A model generated the notes under the pieces. It was not told where the DNA came from. It did not search any database and worked only from the letters and a program-made list of their open reading frames with translations. Of a stretch of 64,000 nt of DNA, positions 43,138 through 55,899 are shown piece by piece; position 1 is the stretch's first letter, and each line of letters starts with the position of its first letter. The stretch spans positions 3,039,001 to 3,103,000 of the forward strand of contig JAITYX010000007.1 in NCBI GenBank assembly GCA_021018815.1. Direction: 5' to 3'. The position numbers were made by a program, and so were the translations under genes. Source of the stretch: Talinum fruticosum (Eukaryota > Streptophyta > Magnoliopsida > Caryophyllales > Talinaceae).

Positions 43138-44707
43138 TAGGGGTGTACCTGAGCCGAACCGGCTCGCGAGCCCTTACGAGCCGGCTCATATAAAAGCTTG
43201 CCAAGCCGAGCTTGTGACAAGCCCGAGCCGAGTCGAGCCTCGGATAGTTATCCGAGCCAAGCTCGAACTTGCAATGTTGGAGCTCGTAAGCTCGCCGAGC
43301 CTACAGGAGCCAATTACAAACGAGCCGAACGAACGAATAAGTAAACGAGATGAACGAGCCTACCAAACGAGCCTAAACAAGCTCGACTCGCCGAGCTCAC
43401 ACAAGCTAATTACAAATGAGCCTAAACAAATTGAAACAAATGAGCTAATATTTGTTGAGATTAGTATGTGAAGAACTTTTTTTTAATTTTTTATCACCGA
43501 TCTAACAAATAATTTAAATTTTTTAATCTAGCATAATTATTTTGATTTATATTTCTTAAGTAAAGCATTTGGTTATACCTAATCTATTAAAACTTTTGTT
43601 TATCAATTACTAACATTTTTATACATGAAAACCGAGAATCAAGATAGATGAAATGTTGATAATGAATATATGATTGACATTAATCTAGTTTACTTTTCGT
43701 ACAAATAAAAAAATATAAAAAAATATAATTGATGTAAATTTAAGAATTATGAATTTTAATAGTTAACAAATTTAGATTTTTGTATATAGAATTTTCGATT
43801 GGTTATGCTTGATAATAGGAGCAATTGAACATAAATATGTAATACTTTATTTTTGAATGACTTAACTTGATTTGAAAATTAATGACTTGTTTATGAAAGA
43901 TTTTCGTGGGTTTTATGATTAAAAATTATTTTGGTTCTGTGGAGGGTGAAAATTATTATTAGGACTTATTTATGAAAGATTTTCGTGGGTTTTATGATTG
44001 AAAAAGGTTGATTTATGCATGAGTTATAAATTATTCTTTATAATCAAGAAATAATTATTAAAAATTATTTTGGTTCTGTAGAGGGTGCAAATTATTATTA
44101 TGACTTATTTATGAAAGATTTTCATGGGTTTTATGATTGAAAGAGGTTGATTTATGCATGAGTTATAAATTTTAGGAGAACCAGAAAATTAACCCGACAT
44201 TCCGTAATTTTAAAATTTTGTGATAATTTATATAATCGTCTAAAATTTTCAAAAAAATATGATAGATAGATTTATACTTTCTCCACATTTTAGTTTTTAA
44301 TTGATTAATTTGGACTTAAATCAAGAGAGTTATTAATTTTCTCCTGTGATCGCGCAATTTATGGTTGAAGCTGACCCATGTGATAAACTTGAGTTTTTAT
44401 GGTATTTATAATATTTAGTTGCTATTTATCATAAATTAAAAGTTGTAGGCAACAATTATACCTTTCTATATTGTGCTTATTAATCAAAATCTAATATCAA
44501 AATTAAAAGTTATTCCATTTGGAAGTACAAGTTAAATTCTGTCCAAAAAATGAAAAGTAAAAAATATGTGGTTTAGTGTTAAATTATTCTTTATAATAAG
44601 GAAATAATTATTAAAAATTATTTTGGTTCTGTAAGATCATATATTGGGATGATTAGTGTGTTTTTAAAATTGGACTTCTTGGATAATGTTGATAATTACT
44701 TACATAC

Positions 44708-46870
44708 ATGTATATCTTATGCATAGCAAGGCAAAAATGTCAAGCAAATAATGACGATCCATTAACTTCAAAAGAAAGTAATATGGAACCTGAGCATATT
44801 GAAAATGAAGTGAATTTTGACGATAGTGGACGTATTTCTAACGATGAGCCAATAGAGGAACAAGGAAAAGATGATTTAGGTACTTTCAAAGTACTAAAGG
44901 GAAAGAGAACATCAAAAGTTTGGGATGATATGGAAATTAATATGGTTAATCGTCAGCCTCAAGGGGCCAGCTGTAAGCACTCGTAAGAAAAAATTCACAT
45001 ATACAAAAGGGGGACGACAAGTCATTTGCATAGACACATAGGTGTTTGTTTGCAACGATAGGAGAATTTAAGAAACCAAAAAGAATTAACTTTGTGGCTA
45101 TTGATGAATGTGATGCTAGTGGAAATCAAATGATTTCTTCTTTGCATGATGGAAAACTTGATATGACCAAAATGATGGAACGTGCAAGTACATTGGATTC
45201 TCATGCATGAACATCCATTTTCCATTTTAGAAGAAGATGGGTTAAATTCGATGATGAGAGAAGGTCGTCTAGAATGGAAAAAGATCTCACATCAAAATGA
45301 AAAAGTGGATTGTATGCAAGCTTATGATATTAAGAAGAAGAAATTAAAAGTGACCTTGAGAAATGTTGAGAAGGTTTCCATAACTACTAATTTGTGGAAA
45401 TCGAAGCCTCAAAAGATTGAATACATGGTTGTCACTGGTCATTGGGTAAATACTAGCTGGACGTTACGAAGCGTGTCTTAAATTTTGTTCACTGACCTCC
45501 TCCTCGACGTGGGATACAAATAGCAAATGCTATCATGAAAGGTTTAAGAGAATGGGAAGTTGATAGTAAGGTAAGTTTTTACCTCTCCGTCTATTGAACT
45601 TTTAGCTTTATTTTTTATTTTATAATTTTTTCTATTATTTTTAAATTTAATATTTGATTTTTTTATTGTAGGTATTTACCGTGTCGGTTGATAATGCTAC
45701 AGCTAATGATAGTTGCATAAAGATCATGAAAGATACCATCTTAAGGAGTAAGAAGTTACCATGTGGAGGTAAATTATTTCATGTTGGATGTGTAGCTCAC
45801 ATTTTAAACATTATGGTTCAACATGGACTTCAAGAGATAAAAGATGTGATTGAAAATGTCCACGATAGTGTGGATTATATAACTCGGAAGTGACGCAAGA
45901 ATGAAACTATTTAGTGAAATTGTTCAACAGATTGCAAATATCTCGAGAGGAAGTTGGTTCTTGAAAGCAAGACACGATGGAATTCTACTTATGATATGTT
46001 GACAACTGAACTAAAGTTTAAGGATGTATTCCCAGATTTGCTTGAGCGAGATCCTAGTTACGAGTACCTTCCTCGTGATGAAGGTTGGGAGAATATGCAG
46101 AAGTTGATTCCCATTTTAAAAGTTTTTAAATTTGCCACTGATATTATTTCTGGGTCGAATATCCAAAATCTAATCTATTTCTTTCTTATGTGAGCACGAT
46201 AAAAGAATTGTTAGATAAACATCAGTATTCAACGACATCATTTCATTTGTTCCTTTGTAGGGAAGATTAAGGATAGATTTGATAAATATTGGAGTGAATG
46301 CAACTTACTTATGTCTATAGCAGCGATGTTAGATCCTAGACTAAAGATGGGGGCTATTGAATTGACATTCCCAAGTTTATATCCTCCACATGAAGTTCAA
46401 CAAAATATTAAAAAAGTAAGGGATGCTTTGTATGAGCTTCACTCCGAGTATGCTTCGGAAATGAGTTTTTGTGTTGAGGATGTTAGGGAAAGTGAGGCAA
46501 GATCTTGTGTGGGAAACGATATGATTAATCCAATGAACTCTCTCCTGCAACAAGTGGCTACTCAAAAAGTAATATAACCTCGAAAGTGTGATTTAGATTC
46601 ATACAATGACAGCACTAGCAAGTTCATTCATTTGATATTCTCAGTTGGTGGAAACAACGTCAAGAGAAGTATGGTGTTTTGTGTCGAATGGTTGCTGATA
46701 GACTTGCTATACCCATTACAACGGTGGGTTCGGAAGCAACATTTAGTGCAGGAGGTAGAGTGATTGATCCATATCGTAGCTCATTAGATCCTAAAACGGT
46801 GGAAGCTTTGATATGTGGAGGTGATTGGTTCCGTCATCTACATGGTGTCGCAAAAAGAAGAGGAAGGTAG
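44708..46870 (+). pseudogene. hAT transposase (RICESLEEPER-like), disrupted
   Basis: In order: an acidic N-terminus; a BED zinc finger (KVWDDMEIN, CKH, then GTTSHLHRH in the next frame) broken by one extra base near 44982; HEHPFSILEEDGLNSMMR and VSITTNLWKSKPQKIEYMVV (45182-45481). After a probable intron (45571-45671, GTAAGT...TGTAG) comes FTVSVDNATANDSCIKIM, then CGGKLFHVGCVAHILNIMVQ, ESKTRWNSTYDML, MSIAAMLDPRLKMGAIE. The dimerisation domain follows: ADRLAIPITTVGSEATFSAG and VIDPYRSSLDPKTVEALICG. All family domains are present. About five frameshifts or stops inactivate it. Confidence 0.92.
45571..45671 (+). other. Probable intron of the hAT transposase gene
   Basis: GTAAGTTTTT donor after TGATAGTAAG, and a T-rich stretch ending TTTTATTGTAG. 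Both sides read as continuous hAT protein (REWEVDSK, then VFTVSVDNA). Confidence 0.6.
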
Positions 46871-47494
46871 TTTTTGTCAATTTAAAGTATAAATTAAAAT
46901 AAAATTGTATTAATGATTTGGTTGTAACTTTTATCTGTCTCCCCCTCTCGGGTATCAAAAGAAGGCGATCAACTTAAAGAGTTCATATTGTCAATGGCTA
47001 ATGAAGGATCAACGTGCCCACTTTGATGACATTTTGCTATATTGGAAATGTGGAATAAAGAGCCTAATTTTTTTTTTTTTTGTGAATGATAGATGTTATT
47101 GTTACAAGGATTTTAAATTAAAATTCAGGTTTTTTAGTAATTTGTGTTTGATTATAAAGCGTCAAATGTTTTATTTATGTTTTATACTATTTTTTTAAGT
47201 GGTATATTGTGATTGTTGAGAAAAAAGAGTCTTAGTTAAATTTAAGTTTATGTTTTTATAATAAATATATAAAGGGTGACTTTGAATTTAAAAACAGGAG
47301 TTTAATAGAAACTTTTGACGAGCTAATGACGAGCTGAGCTCGGGGTGGAGCTTTTGATGAACCGACCTTGGGCTCGAGGTTTTGGCGAGCCGAGCTCGAG
47401 CTTGATTGTGCCGAGCTTGAGCTATAAATGATACACACGAGCCGAACTCCGAGCCTGGCAGGTTCGGGCTCGGCTCGGCTTGAATACACCCCTA

Positions 47495-48704
47495 TTCATA
47501 CCCAAAACCCTAGCATAGCCCATCATCTTCTTCCTCTCCCTCTACACCGAAACCCTAGCCCACGCTGCTAATCGCTACCAAAGATTTCTACTCTACGCCC
47601 AAAATCTTAGCCACTCACGACTCCATCTCTCTCTTAAACTCATCACCTCTTCTTCTTCGGTCGGAGAACACCAAAAATCGCTCACTATGAAACTCCTTTC
47701 ACCCCTTAACCGCTATCCATAACTAACACTTTCGTTTGGACTTTATCCACAAGCGAAACCAACACCAAGAGGATGATGATTGAACGAGGCCAAGGCAGAG
47801 TTTTGAAATAGGAAGCCGACAGGCATACGGGCGGACGACGGTCTGCGACGACGTGAAAGGTCGGGAAGCCGCAAACTCCAAATTCTAGGTTTAGTTTTTG
47901 TTCTTCAAATTTCTAGTTTTAGTTTTCGAATTTTAGGTTTAGTTAAAGTTTCGGTACTTAGTTTCCAGATTTCGAATTTTGATGTTAGAAATTCTCCAAA
48001 TTTGGGTTCGATTTTGGGTTGTTGGTTTACGTTGCTGAAACTGGGTAATTGATTGTTCGAAGTTGGACTGTGAGTGTTGGAATTGCATTAAGGACGTTTG
48101 AACTTGCTGGTATAGTTTCTAATTTTTGCTCTTTGGTGTTTCGATTTTCAGTTCTAGTTCCTGGATCGAATTGTTAGTTTACGTTATCGAATGTTGTCGT
48201 TAAAATTTTCACGTCGCTTATTCATGTCTCTGTTTGTTTAATGTTGAAACTTTGATTGAATCATTGATCGCTCAATTTTGTATTCTTGTTGGTGATTCGT
48301 AAAAATTTAGTTTTTTGTCTTATTTAATTTCCGATTTATGTTAGTTTAGGTTAGTTTCATAGTTTAAGTTCCCGAATCATTTCGCAATCATATTTTAATT
48401 CAGTCTATCTATGTAGTTCGACAAAATCCTCGTACTCCCTAAATTCAATTCAACAGAGGATATCCGAGAATCGCATTAATCCCCTTTACTAGAGGGCATA
48501 GTTCCTTATCCCCGAATCTAAAAACGTGTACTATAGGGTCCCGTAGGACTTTCCAGACCCGAGTAGTTCCCAACAGCATCCTAACTTTTCATATGCTATA
48601 TAGGGTATTAAGTTGATACCCCGACATGTTTGAATGCACATTTGCCCTCAAATCCGACATCTATCGAACAAGGTTCCTAACGAAATTCATGATTCATTTT
48701 GGGG
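47495..48704 (+). mobile_element. Probable gypsy LTR continuation, right of the hAT insertion
   Basis: It continues the CCCTA-rich leader (AAACCCTAGCC), then T-rich DNA. No open frame of interest. It is cut at 48704 by the SIRE element and resumes at 59621. The family is not identified; a host promoter or leader region is an alternative. Confidence 0.3.
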
Positions 48705-50305
48705 TGAAGGTTTGCTCGGCGAGAGTTCGAGTCACCCTAGACGGGGGTGAATAGGGTGATGGAGGATTTTCGATGAAAATCAAACTCTTTTGCCAAAGTA
48801 GAGATAGAAACAGATTATGAGTCTAAAACGGGGTCGAAAAGTATGAACTCAAAATTGCAATAAAGAGTAAGGAAGCAGATTAAGCGTAAGCTTTGAGACT
48901 GCTCCGAGTCTAGAATGAACTCGGAAAGTAAAGACACAGAGATTACGTGGAAACCCTCCTGGGGCAGAAAACCACTGGACCGTGTTAATCCAAGCACGAA
49001 GTCAAATCCACTATTTTGAGTCCACAAAATATAGTAGATCGATCGAACCCGAGTTGCTCCCTTAAACAACTCTTTACAAGTTTTCCTAGACTCGAAATTC
49101 CCTTATCCGATCTAGTACTTCCTAACCGAGATAACCCTTATAGCTAGGGACAACTAAGCTGAGTTAACCCTTACGACTCGACCAAGGGACCTTACTTAGA
49201 GAGTAAGAAAGTGTTTGTAACTAAGTACAAGACCTTACAACTCGAATATAATGAATTACGTAATGGGAGTTGTAAGTAGAAGATTGAGGATGAATCAATG
49301 ACTTTGCTCAAGTACGTGTATTAACAATAGGTTCGGCAATCTTCAAGTCTTGAGAGTTGGCTTCTATTTATAGATGACCAAGCAAGTATAGCCGTTATCT
49401 CCAACTTCCGACGGGAAGTCCTTTGTGGTCGTTGTTAAGAACTTTCCGAGTCACTCGTAAAGTATCCGTTGTGATATGAACGTTGGACAACGGTTCTTAA
49501 CTCTCTTGAAGTCCCAAAACCACCGGCGGTGTCTTGAAGGATAAGGTGGAAACCACCGTTAAGCTTGGCGTTTCAATTTTCCAGATTTGGAAACAGACAG
49601 CCTCGACACAATCTTCCGGGGCTAGGTCGAGAAGGGAAAAGCCATGTGTGCCTGGTGATTTGACGTTTTGAAACCTAGGTTACTTTTGTATTTCAAAAAG
49701 TGTATCCTCGTTTGAATAACCTACAAAAGTAAATCAATTTTAGTTCTCAAAGTATAAAATACTTTGGTCCAAGATTAGACATAGATAATAATATAATTAA
49801 GATAATTAAGTAACTAATTATCCGAGTTAGAAAAGGAATGGAATTTTTCCGAGTCTAATATCCATGAAACTCAAAATTCCATCCGAGTTAGTCTAAGCAA
49901 GAATCAAGTTATACAACGAATATCGAGTGAAACAAACTTGATCTAGACTAAGTATGGTTCGGACTAGAAGCGCCGACTACAACAGAATAGGACTATAACA
50001 TGAAGTCGGACTCGAGTGCGGTTAAGCGAAATACTAGTCAATTCAACATGCGATATATCTAAGTGATAAGGGACTCAAAACCGAGTGAGACAGACGTGAG
50101 TACATATCCGTTTTCCGAGTCACTTAGAGACAAGAAAAAGTACATGAAGTAAATGCCATATCACTTAGAGAAGATACCATATCACTTAGAAAAGTTTCTA
50201 AGGTACAGAGAATGCCTTGGAATCAAAACCTTATAAGTGAGAAGTTCTTATACCTGATTCCTTTGTTGGAACTCGAAAAGTGCGAAGCAGATGTCCGAGT
50301 CTTCA
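48705..50305 (-). repeat. 3' LTR of the SIRE element
   Basis: On the minus strand it starts TGAAGACTCGGACATC and ends GAGCAAACCTTCA. A minus-strand TATAAATA lies at 49375-49382. The short frame at 48815-49069 lies in the LTR and is not a gene. Confidence 0.94.
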
Positions 50306-50325
50306 ATCTCCCTTTTTGATGAAAG
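50306..50325 (-). promoter_or_regulatory. Polypurine tract of the SIRE element
   Basis: The minus strand reads CATCAAAAAGGGAGATT directly before the LTR's TGAAGACTC; this is the SIRE-lineage signature. Confidence 0.9.
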
Positions 50326-50599
50326 GAATTCCATACTTAGACGTAAACTTTGTTAGTGATAAAGATTTGCTTTTGAATACTTGCACATGAAATCGGATAA
50401 GTAAAGCAAGCTTAATGTATTAGATCATAAAGACTATATGCTTAGCAATGAAATAATGTTAACTCGTAAATGGTTGCAATAATCAATAATCACAGAGAAA
50501 ATGGAAGAGAAAGCATTAATTCATTGAAATTAAAGAGAGTACACAGATGAAGAAACTCCCCTAAACAAGACAACAAATTTTCTATCTATATTCTCCCCT

Positions 50600-52110
50600 T
50601 GCCTTTCAAAGAAAAACAACAAAAAAAATGGGAAGAATATAACAGCTTAGTACAAAATTGATATCTGGACAAAAGAAATAAGTAAAAATCTCTCGTAAAG
50701 AAGAAGAATCTGGCAGATTGTGGAATTGTGACACAAGTGCATGGCGCCTACGAGGGAGAGGGGATGTCCGAGTGGAAGCGGAGGGATGAGAGGTACGCCG
50801 GCGCCGATAGGATCTTGACGATGTGCTTGAGCGTGGCGGAGGGAGGACAGGGATTGCCGTTAAGGGCTCAACTCGAGTGGCCGACCCAGAACAAGAGGAT
50901 CTAGGGGTTCCTTCCTGTAGACCGCGGTAGCTGGAGGGGGCTACTCGGTCCGACCCGCCGCATGTTGTCGCGGCACAGCCTAGGTCTTCGACCCACTCGG
51001 ATCGCCGTCTCGAGCCGAGTACTGCCACCGGAGCTTGAGGAGCGATCTGACCCTCAGCCGTCTCGTCCTCCTTCTTTTTGTGAGCCTCCCTTGCCCGAAG
51101 GAGCTGCCTCGGCCGCAGCTCCTCGGCTTCGCTTCTTCTTCCTCCCCGCCTTCCGAGGAGGTCATGGCTGGGCTTGAGGACGCTTCGGAGGTGTCCGAGT
51201 CACCACGGTCCCGAGCCGCCTTGGACCTTCTCTCCTAGAGGAGCTCGACCATCTCCTTTTGCTCCTTCACCAAGCCCCTCATCTCAAGAACTAGTTCTTG
51301 TTGCTCGCGACTTGGGACTCGGGCTGTTTTTGGTTGATGGTCATGGATCGATAGATAGTCCTAACCGACCGGAGCAAGTCCTTGATTTCCGAGGACACGG
51401 AATTAATTTTGTCCAGAAAGCGGAGGACAAAATGGAGGAGAGGGACTGAGTGACACTCGAGGTGGAAGCACCACCAGGTGGGGCAGGGAGAGAGAGAGGG
51501 GTTTCTTTCCGAGTCCGAGGTGAAGAAGAAGGCCTTAGCTCGAAGTTGTGTACCCGGACACCGGGTTGAGTTTCCTGGTATCCGTACCCTCGAAGTTCCT
51601 TTTTGCCGACAACAACGGCAGCCTCAAACACAGACATTGGGGTCCGAGGGGAGAGGAACTTTGAATTGTTTAAAAACAAGGGTGAGAAGAGCACCGAAGG
51701 GAAGAGTGGTATTCTTCTTATTTTGGAGTTGAGCTGGCACAGCCGCCATCCGCTCAATGATAGAAGGAAAGAGGTCTACTTCGTAGCCCTCAAGAATGTC
51801 AAAAAGAGCTTTTAAATGTTTGGAGTTGAGGTTCTCCTTGCTGGAACGCTGAGAGAAAAAAGTTCTCATCGGCAGGAAGCACGTAAGACGTGCTTCGACT
51901 TCAACCGAGTCACCGAAAAAATTTCGTGACTCGGGGAACTCTTTGGCGAATTTTTCAAAGAAGTCGTCGGCGACTTCGAGTGAAAGGAATAGGGTTGCTG
52001 TTCAAGAAAAGAGAAGAAACCTTGAATAGGAGGTGGAGGAGAGAGGTGTTTATACTGGACGAGTCACATTCCGAACCCCGGAGGTTAGAACACCTTTAGA
52101 GTGAGTGAGG
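50600..52110 (-). pseudogene. Extra ORF of the SIRE lineage (env-like / Transposase_32-like)
   Basis: An open minus stretch from about 51985 reads DDFFEKFAKEFPESRNFFGD, then LNSKHLKALFDILEGYEVDL and KKNTTLPFGALLTLVFKQFK. The LPFG-x-LLT-x-x-F-x-x-F-x-V pattern is typical of the protein after pol in SIRE/Maximus elements (once called env-like). Frames then change: 51341-51757 is Ser/Pro-rich, and 50606-51028 ends in a hydrophobic segment (FVLSCYILPIFFVVFL) that could be a membrane anchor or a chance reading. The function of this protein is not known. The + strand frames here are shadows. Confidence 0.55.
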
Positions 52111-53039
52111 TGAGTGTAAAACTCGAAATGAGTTTAGGGTAAATGAACTCGCTGAAACAAAGAAAATTATATACACCGGTGGTTTGAATGTGGGGCAACC
52201 ACGAAAATTTTGTGGTTGGAAAGAACTTGTCGTCCAGCGTGAGATGTCTGGGTGACAACAGGTTTAGAATGTGTTGACCCTTCTTGGCTTTTGGTGCGAG
52301 GCTTCTTAGAGGAGGAGCCTTGAAAGTCGGGATGATTACCTCTCTTAGGTATTTTTGAGAAAGAGGAAAGAAAGATGAAACTTTTGAGGAAGAGAAGAAG
52401 AGAGTAGGTTCATGAGAATGAAAGAAAAGAGTAGAAGAAAGAGATTGAGAGTAGTCGAACTTACTTGAGATGATCTTTACGTCGCTAGAAGAAGTCCAGA
52501 GATCACTATAGACGTAGAAAGCTTCCGCAAGAAGTTTTGCGTTTGAGAGAGAGAAAGAGTGAATGAAAATGTAAAGTAACGAGAAGAAGGGGAATAGTTG
52601 CTATTTAAAGAATAAGAATCGTCCTTCAACGTAATCGGTAATTGTAACTCCGTTCGGCTCCCGCTCTTTCAATAGTCACCTCAGACCGGTGTGACGGTTC
52701 TCTTCTCAACGGTTAAGAATCGTGCGGAATCATCCAATGGCTAGAAACTGGTCACAAGTGCCCAAGAGAGAGAGAGAGAAAAAGAATTTGAAAATACATT
52801 CTGAAATTCTCCACTAATCTAGAGATAATTCCAGAAAATTTGAAGTCCAATTTTTCTCGACGTCCGAGTTTGACTCGGATTGGTTTCGAGTGACTCGTAA
52901 ACTAACAGCTAACGGCTCAGTATCACGAAATCAACTGAACTAATAGCTAGCAATAAAGCATAAGCACATAGCACATAATCAAGCAATGAGATTATCATAA
53001 AGAAAAACACATAGTTATGCATTTAACATTCCAAGCTCA
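52111..53039 (-). other. Spacer between RNase H and the extra ORF
   Basis: Non-coding or too decayed to read. GAGA-rich near 52360-52570. It may hold the leader of the extra ORF. Confidence 0.5.
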
Positions 53040-53640
53040 TTCCTAATGAAACAAAACTTATCTTCACCAAGAGGCTTAGTAAAGATATCAGCTAATTGAA
53101 GATTAGTAGCAATGAATTCAAGTTCAATGTCACCTTTCTCAGAATGGTCTTATAAGAAATGATATCTGACCTCAATATGCTTTGTCTTTGAGTGCTGAAC
53201 TGGATTTTTGGTGATGCTAATTTCACTCGATTGTCACACTTGATTGGAATTGATTTGAAAGAAAGTCCAAGATCCCTCAGGTGTTGCTTTATCCATAAAA
53301 TCTGAGCGCAACATGCTCCAGCTCGCAATATACTCGGCTTCAGCAGTTGATAGAGCCACTGAATTTTGCTTCTTTGAGTGCCAAGATATTATGCATTGAC
53401 CCGAAATTGGCAAGCTCCGAAGTGCTCTTTCTATCAACTTTGTATCCAGCGTAGTCCGCATCCGAGTATCTAGTGAGGGTTAGTTCCGAGTCTCTTGAGT
53501 ACCATAGACCTAAGTTCTAAGTTCCTGCAAGATATCCGAATATTCTCTTCACCGCAGTGAGATGTGATTCTTTTGGATTAGCTTGGAATCTTGCACATGA
53601 CCAAACACCGAACATTATATCTGGCAGGCTGGAAGTAAGA
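53040..53640 (-). pseudogene. SIRE RNase H, frameshifted
   Basis: 53234-53461 reads SGQCIISWHSKKQNSVALST and AEAEYIAS, the copia RNase H hallmark; the overlapping frame (53092-53328) continues CCAQILWIKQHLRDLGLSF. The usual C-terminal motif is not readable. Before it, to 53640, the linker is broken by stops. Confidence 0.88.
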
Positions 53641-54460
53641 TATAGCAAAGATCCAATCATACCTCGATAGAGTTTCGATCTATTGCTTTACCTTTCTCGT
53701 TTGAGTCAAGTTTTATATTGCTTGCTCATGGGTGTAGATGCATGCTTTGCATCTTGAAGTTTGTATTTCTTCAAGCAGCTCCTTGGTATACTTTGATTGA
53801 TGGACATAGATTCCATCTTTGTCTTGTTTGATTTGTAGACCAAGGAAGAAATTGAGTTCTCCTATCATACTCATTTGAAATTCTTGACTCATTAACTCGG
53901 AAAATTCTTGGCACGTAAATTCATTAGTAGCTCCAAAGATAATATCATCAACATAGATTTGAACAATAAGGAAATCTTTCCCCTTGGTTTTTATAAAGAG
54001 AGTCTTGTCGATCTGACCTCTTTTAAAATCATTTTGAACCAAGAAATTGCTCGAGTCTTTCATACCAAGCTCGGGAGCCTGTTTAAGACCATAACGAGCT
54101 TTTTGAAGTTTGAAAACATAATCTGGAAATTCTGAGTTTTCAAAATCAGGAGGCTGCTCAACATAGACTTCCTCTTCAATAAAACCATTGAGAAAGGCAC
54201 ACTTGACATCCATTTGATATAATTTAATATGCATGCTAGATGCAAATCCCAATAGAATTCTAATAGCTTCGATTCGGCAACAGGTGTAAAGGTTTCCCCA
54301 CAATCAATTCCTTTTTCTTGATTGTAGCCTTGAGCCACAAGTCTAGCCTTGTTTCGACTACCACCCCACCTTCATCCAGCTTGTTCTTGAAAACCCATTT
54401 GGTTCCTATGACTGGGTGGTCGGAAGGTCGTTTGGTCGGAGTCCGGACTTGGTTTCTTTC
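53641..54460 (-). pseudogene. SIRE reverse transcriptase, frameshifted
   Basis: The frame 54060-54338 begins MAQGYNQEKGIDCGETFTPV, then a frameshift after VA leads to 53713-54303: IEAIRILLGFASSMHIKLYQ, MDVKCAFLNGFIEEEVYVEQ, and the catalytic IYVDDIIFGATNE. GELNFFLGLQIKQDKDGIYV and SKYTKELLEE follow. The YVDD box is intact. The 196-codon run is the longest unbroken pol stretch, in line with a recent insertion. Confidence 0.93.
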
Positions 54461-55260
54461 GAACTAATTGAGTTCCTCTTGCATGGCCTCTACCCATTCA
54501 GGTTCATCTAGGGCCTCTAGTGCATTTTTGGGTTCGGTTAATGAGATGAATGCAGTGAATGCACATAGATTTTGAAGAGAGGAATGAGTTCTTACCCCAC
54601 TTGTTGATATCGGATAATATGTTTTCTAGTGGGTGACTAGAAGTGAACTTGAAAGCTTTTCCTGTTCTCCGATTCACCAGATTTGTAGATTGAACTGCCT
54701 GTCCTCTAGGACCTTGTTCCGAGTGAACTTGTTCATCAGATTGTTCTTCAACATTCCGAGCAGGTTCCTGAGTTGTCTCATTCCGAGTCACTTCGTTCTA
54801 AGTGACTTCATTCTGCAGCTGGTTGAGCTTGAGTCTTTATAGACTCGGTTTCATCATCTTCTTTGCTAAGTTTCAGATCCGAGTATGAAGACTCACTTGG
54901 TTTTTCCTGTTCAAGCTCATCAAATACAACGTGGATGCTTTCTTCCACTTTGTTAGTTCTCTTATTAAAAATGCGATAAGCTTTACTTGTGAGATGAATA
55001 ACCCAGAAAAATACCTTCATCCGACCGAGCATCAAACTTGGTCGAGTGATCCTTACCATTGTTGTGAACGAAACACTTATATCCAAATGGTCTGAAATAG
55101 GAAATATTTGGTTTCTTCCCTTTGTAGAGCTCATAAGGTGTTTTCTTCAATATGGGTCTAATGAGGCATCTATTCAAAGTGTAGTTGGTCTGTGTTGATC
55201 GCCTCGACCCGTAAATAGTAAGGTGAGTTGTGCTCAATCATCATCGTCCTTGCTATTTCT
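54461..55260 (-). pseudogene. SIRE integrase C-terminal region and linker to RT
   Basis: 54983-55237 gives KKTPYELYKGKKPNISYFRP and FGYKCFVHNNGKDHSTKFDA, the integrase C-terminal (GKKP, FG-x-x-x) region. 54808-55134 overlaps with KAYRIFNKRTNKVEESIHVV. 54504-54791 carries an acidic linker and FTSSHPLENILSDIN, which leads into RT. The three frames overlap by indels. Confidence 0.88.
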
Positions 55261-55784
55261 TCAAGAGTTCTGTTCTTTCTCTCCACTACTCCATTTTGTT
55301 GAGGAGTTCTTGGTGCTGAGAAGTTGTGAGAGATTCCATTCTTATCGCAAAACTCCGAGAATTCCGAGTAATCAAACTCTCTTCCATGGTTAGTTCCGAT
55401 TCTTCGAATCTGAGTCCGCGACTCAACTTGGATTTTTCTACGGAACTTGTTGAACTCCTTGAATGCTTCATTTTTGTGCTTAAGGAAACACACCCGGGTA
55501 AATCGCGAGTAATCATCAATAATAACAAATATATATGATTTACCTCCGAGACTCTTAACTGGGATTTCACCACATAAGTCCATATGTAGCAGCTCAAGCA
55601 CTTTGGATGTGGAAACTGTCTTCAAAGATTTGAATGATGATCCGACTTGTTTCCTTCTTATGCATGCTTCACAAACTTTATCTTTTTCAAAAGCACGATT
55701 AGGTAAACCTCTAACCAAACCATGAGATGCTAATTTCTTGATAGTTTGCATGCTAATATGGCCTAATCTACAATGCCATGTCAT
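55170..55784 (-). pseudogene. SIRE integrase core with altered catalytic residue
   Basis: A 204-codon run. It begins with the zinc region (MTWHCRLGHISMQTIKKLAS, VCEACIRRKQ). The core follows: LELLHMDLCGEIPVKSLGGK with the first catalytic D, VIIDDYSRF, then IRRIGTNHGREF, where the expected second catalytic D is N, and APRTPQQNGVVERKNRTLEE with the catalytic E. It would join element cDNA to host DNA; the D-to-N change alone should disable it. The end (YYLRVEAINTDQLHFE) departs from the family by a frameshift. Confidence 0.92.
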
Positions 55785-55899
55785 GAGTCATCATGAAGAG
55801 ATGCTTTTAAGCAAGATAAATTCTAACTCGGGTCGAAAGAGGAATAATATAAGTGTTACCCGATCTTTTACCTCTTGACCTTTATCACACAGATTGAGA

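Larger units (their letters stand above)
43138..47494 (+). mobile_element. hAT transposon with terminal inverted repeats and TSD
   Basis: The left end TAGGGGTGTACCTGAGCCGA and the inverted right end TAGGGGTGTATTCAAGCCGA match at most positions. The 8-bp flanks CTCACACC (43130-43137) and TTCATACC (47495-47502) match at 6 of 8, both differences C/T. Subterminal DNA is rich in GAGCCGAGCTCG motifs at both ends. A + strand hAT transposase pseudogene lies inside. The length of 4.36 kb is normal for an autonomous hAT element. Confidence 0.9.

Noticed and set aside
43124..43471. 115-codon + frame with ELV/PSR-like repeats
   Set aside because: It runs through the hAT terminal and subterminal repeats.
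47256..47489. 77-codon minus frame
   Set aside because: Right subterminal repeats of the hAT element.
50962..51815. Plus-strand frames rich in Ser, Arg and Pro
   Set aside because: Opposite-strand shadows of the SIRE extra ORF.
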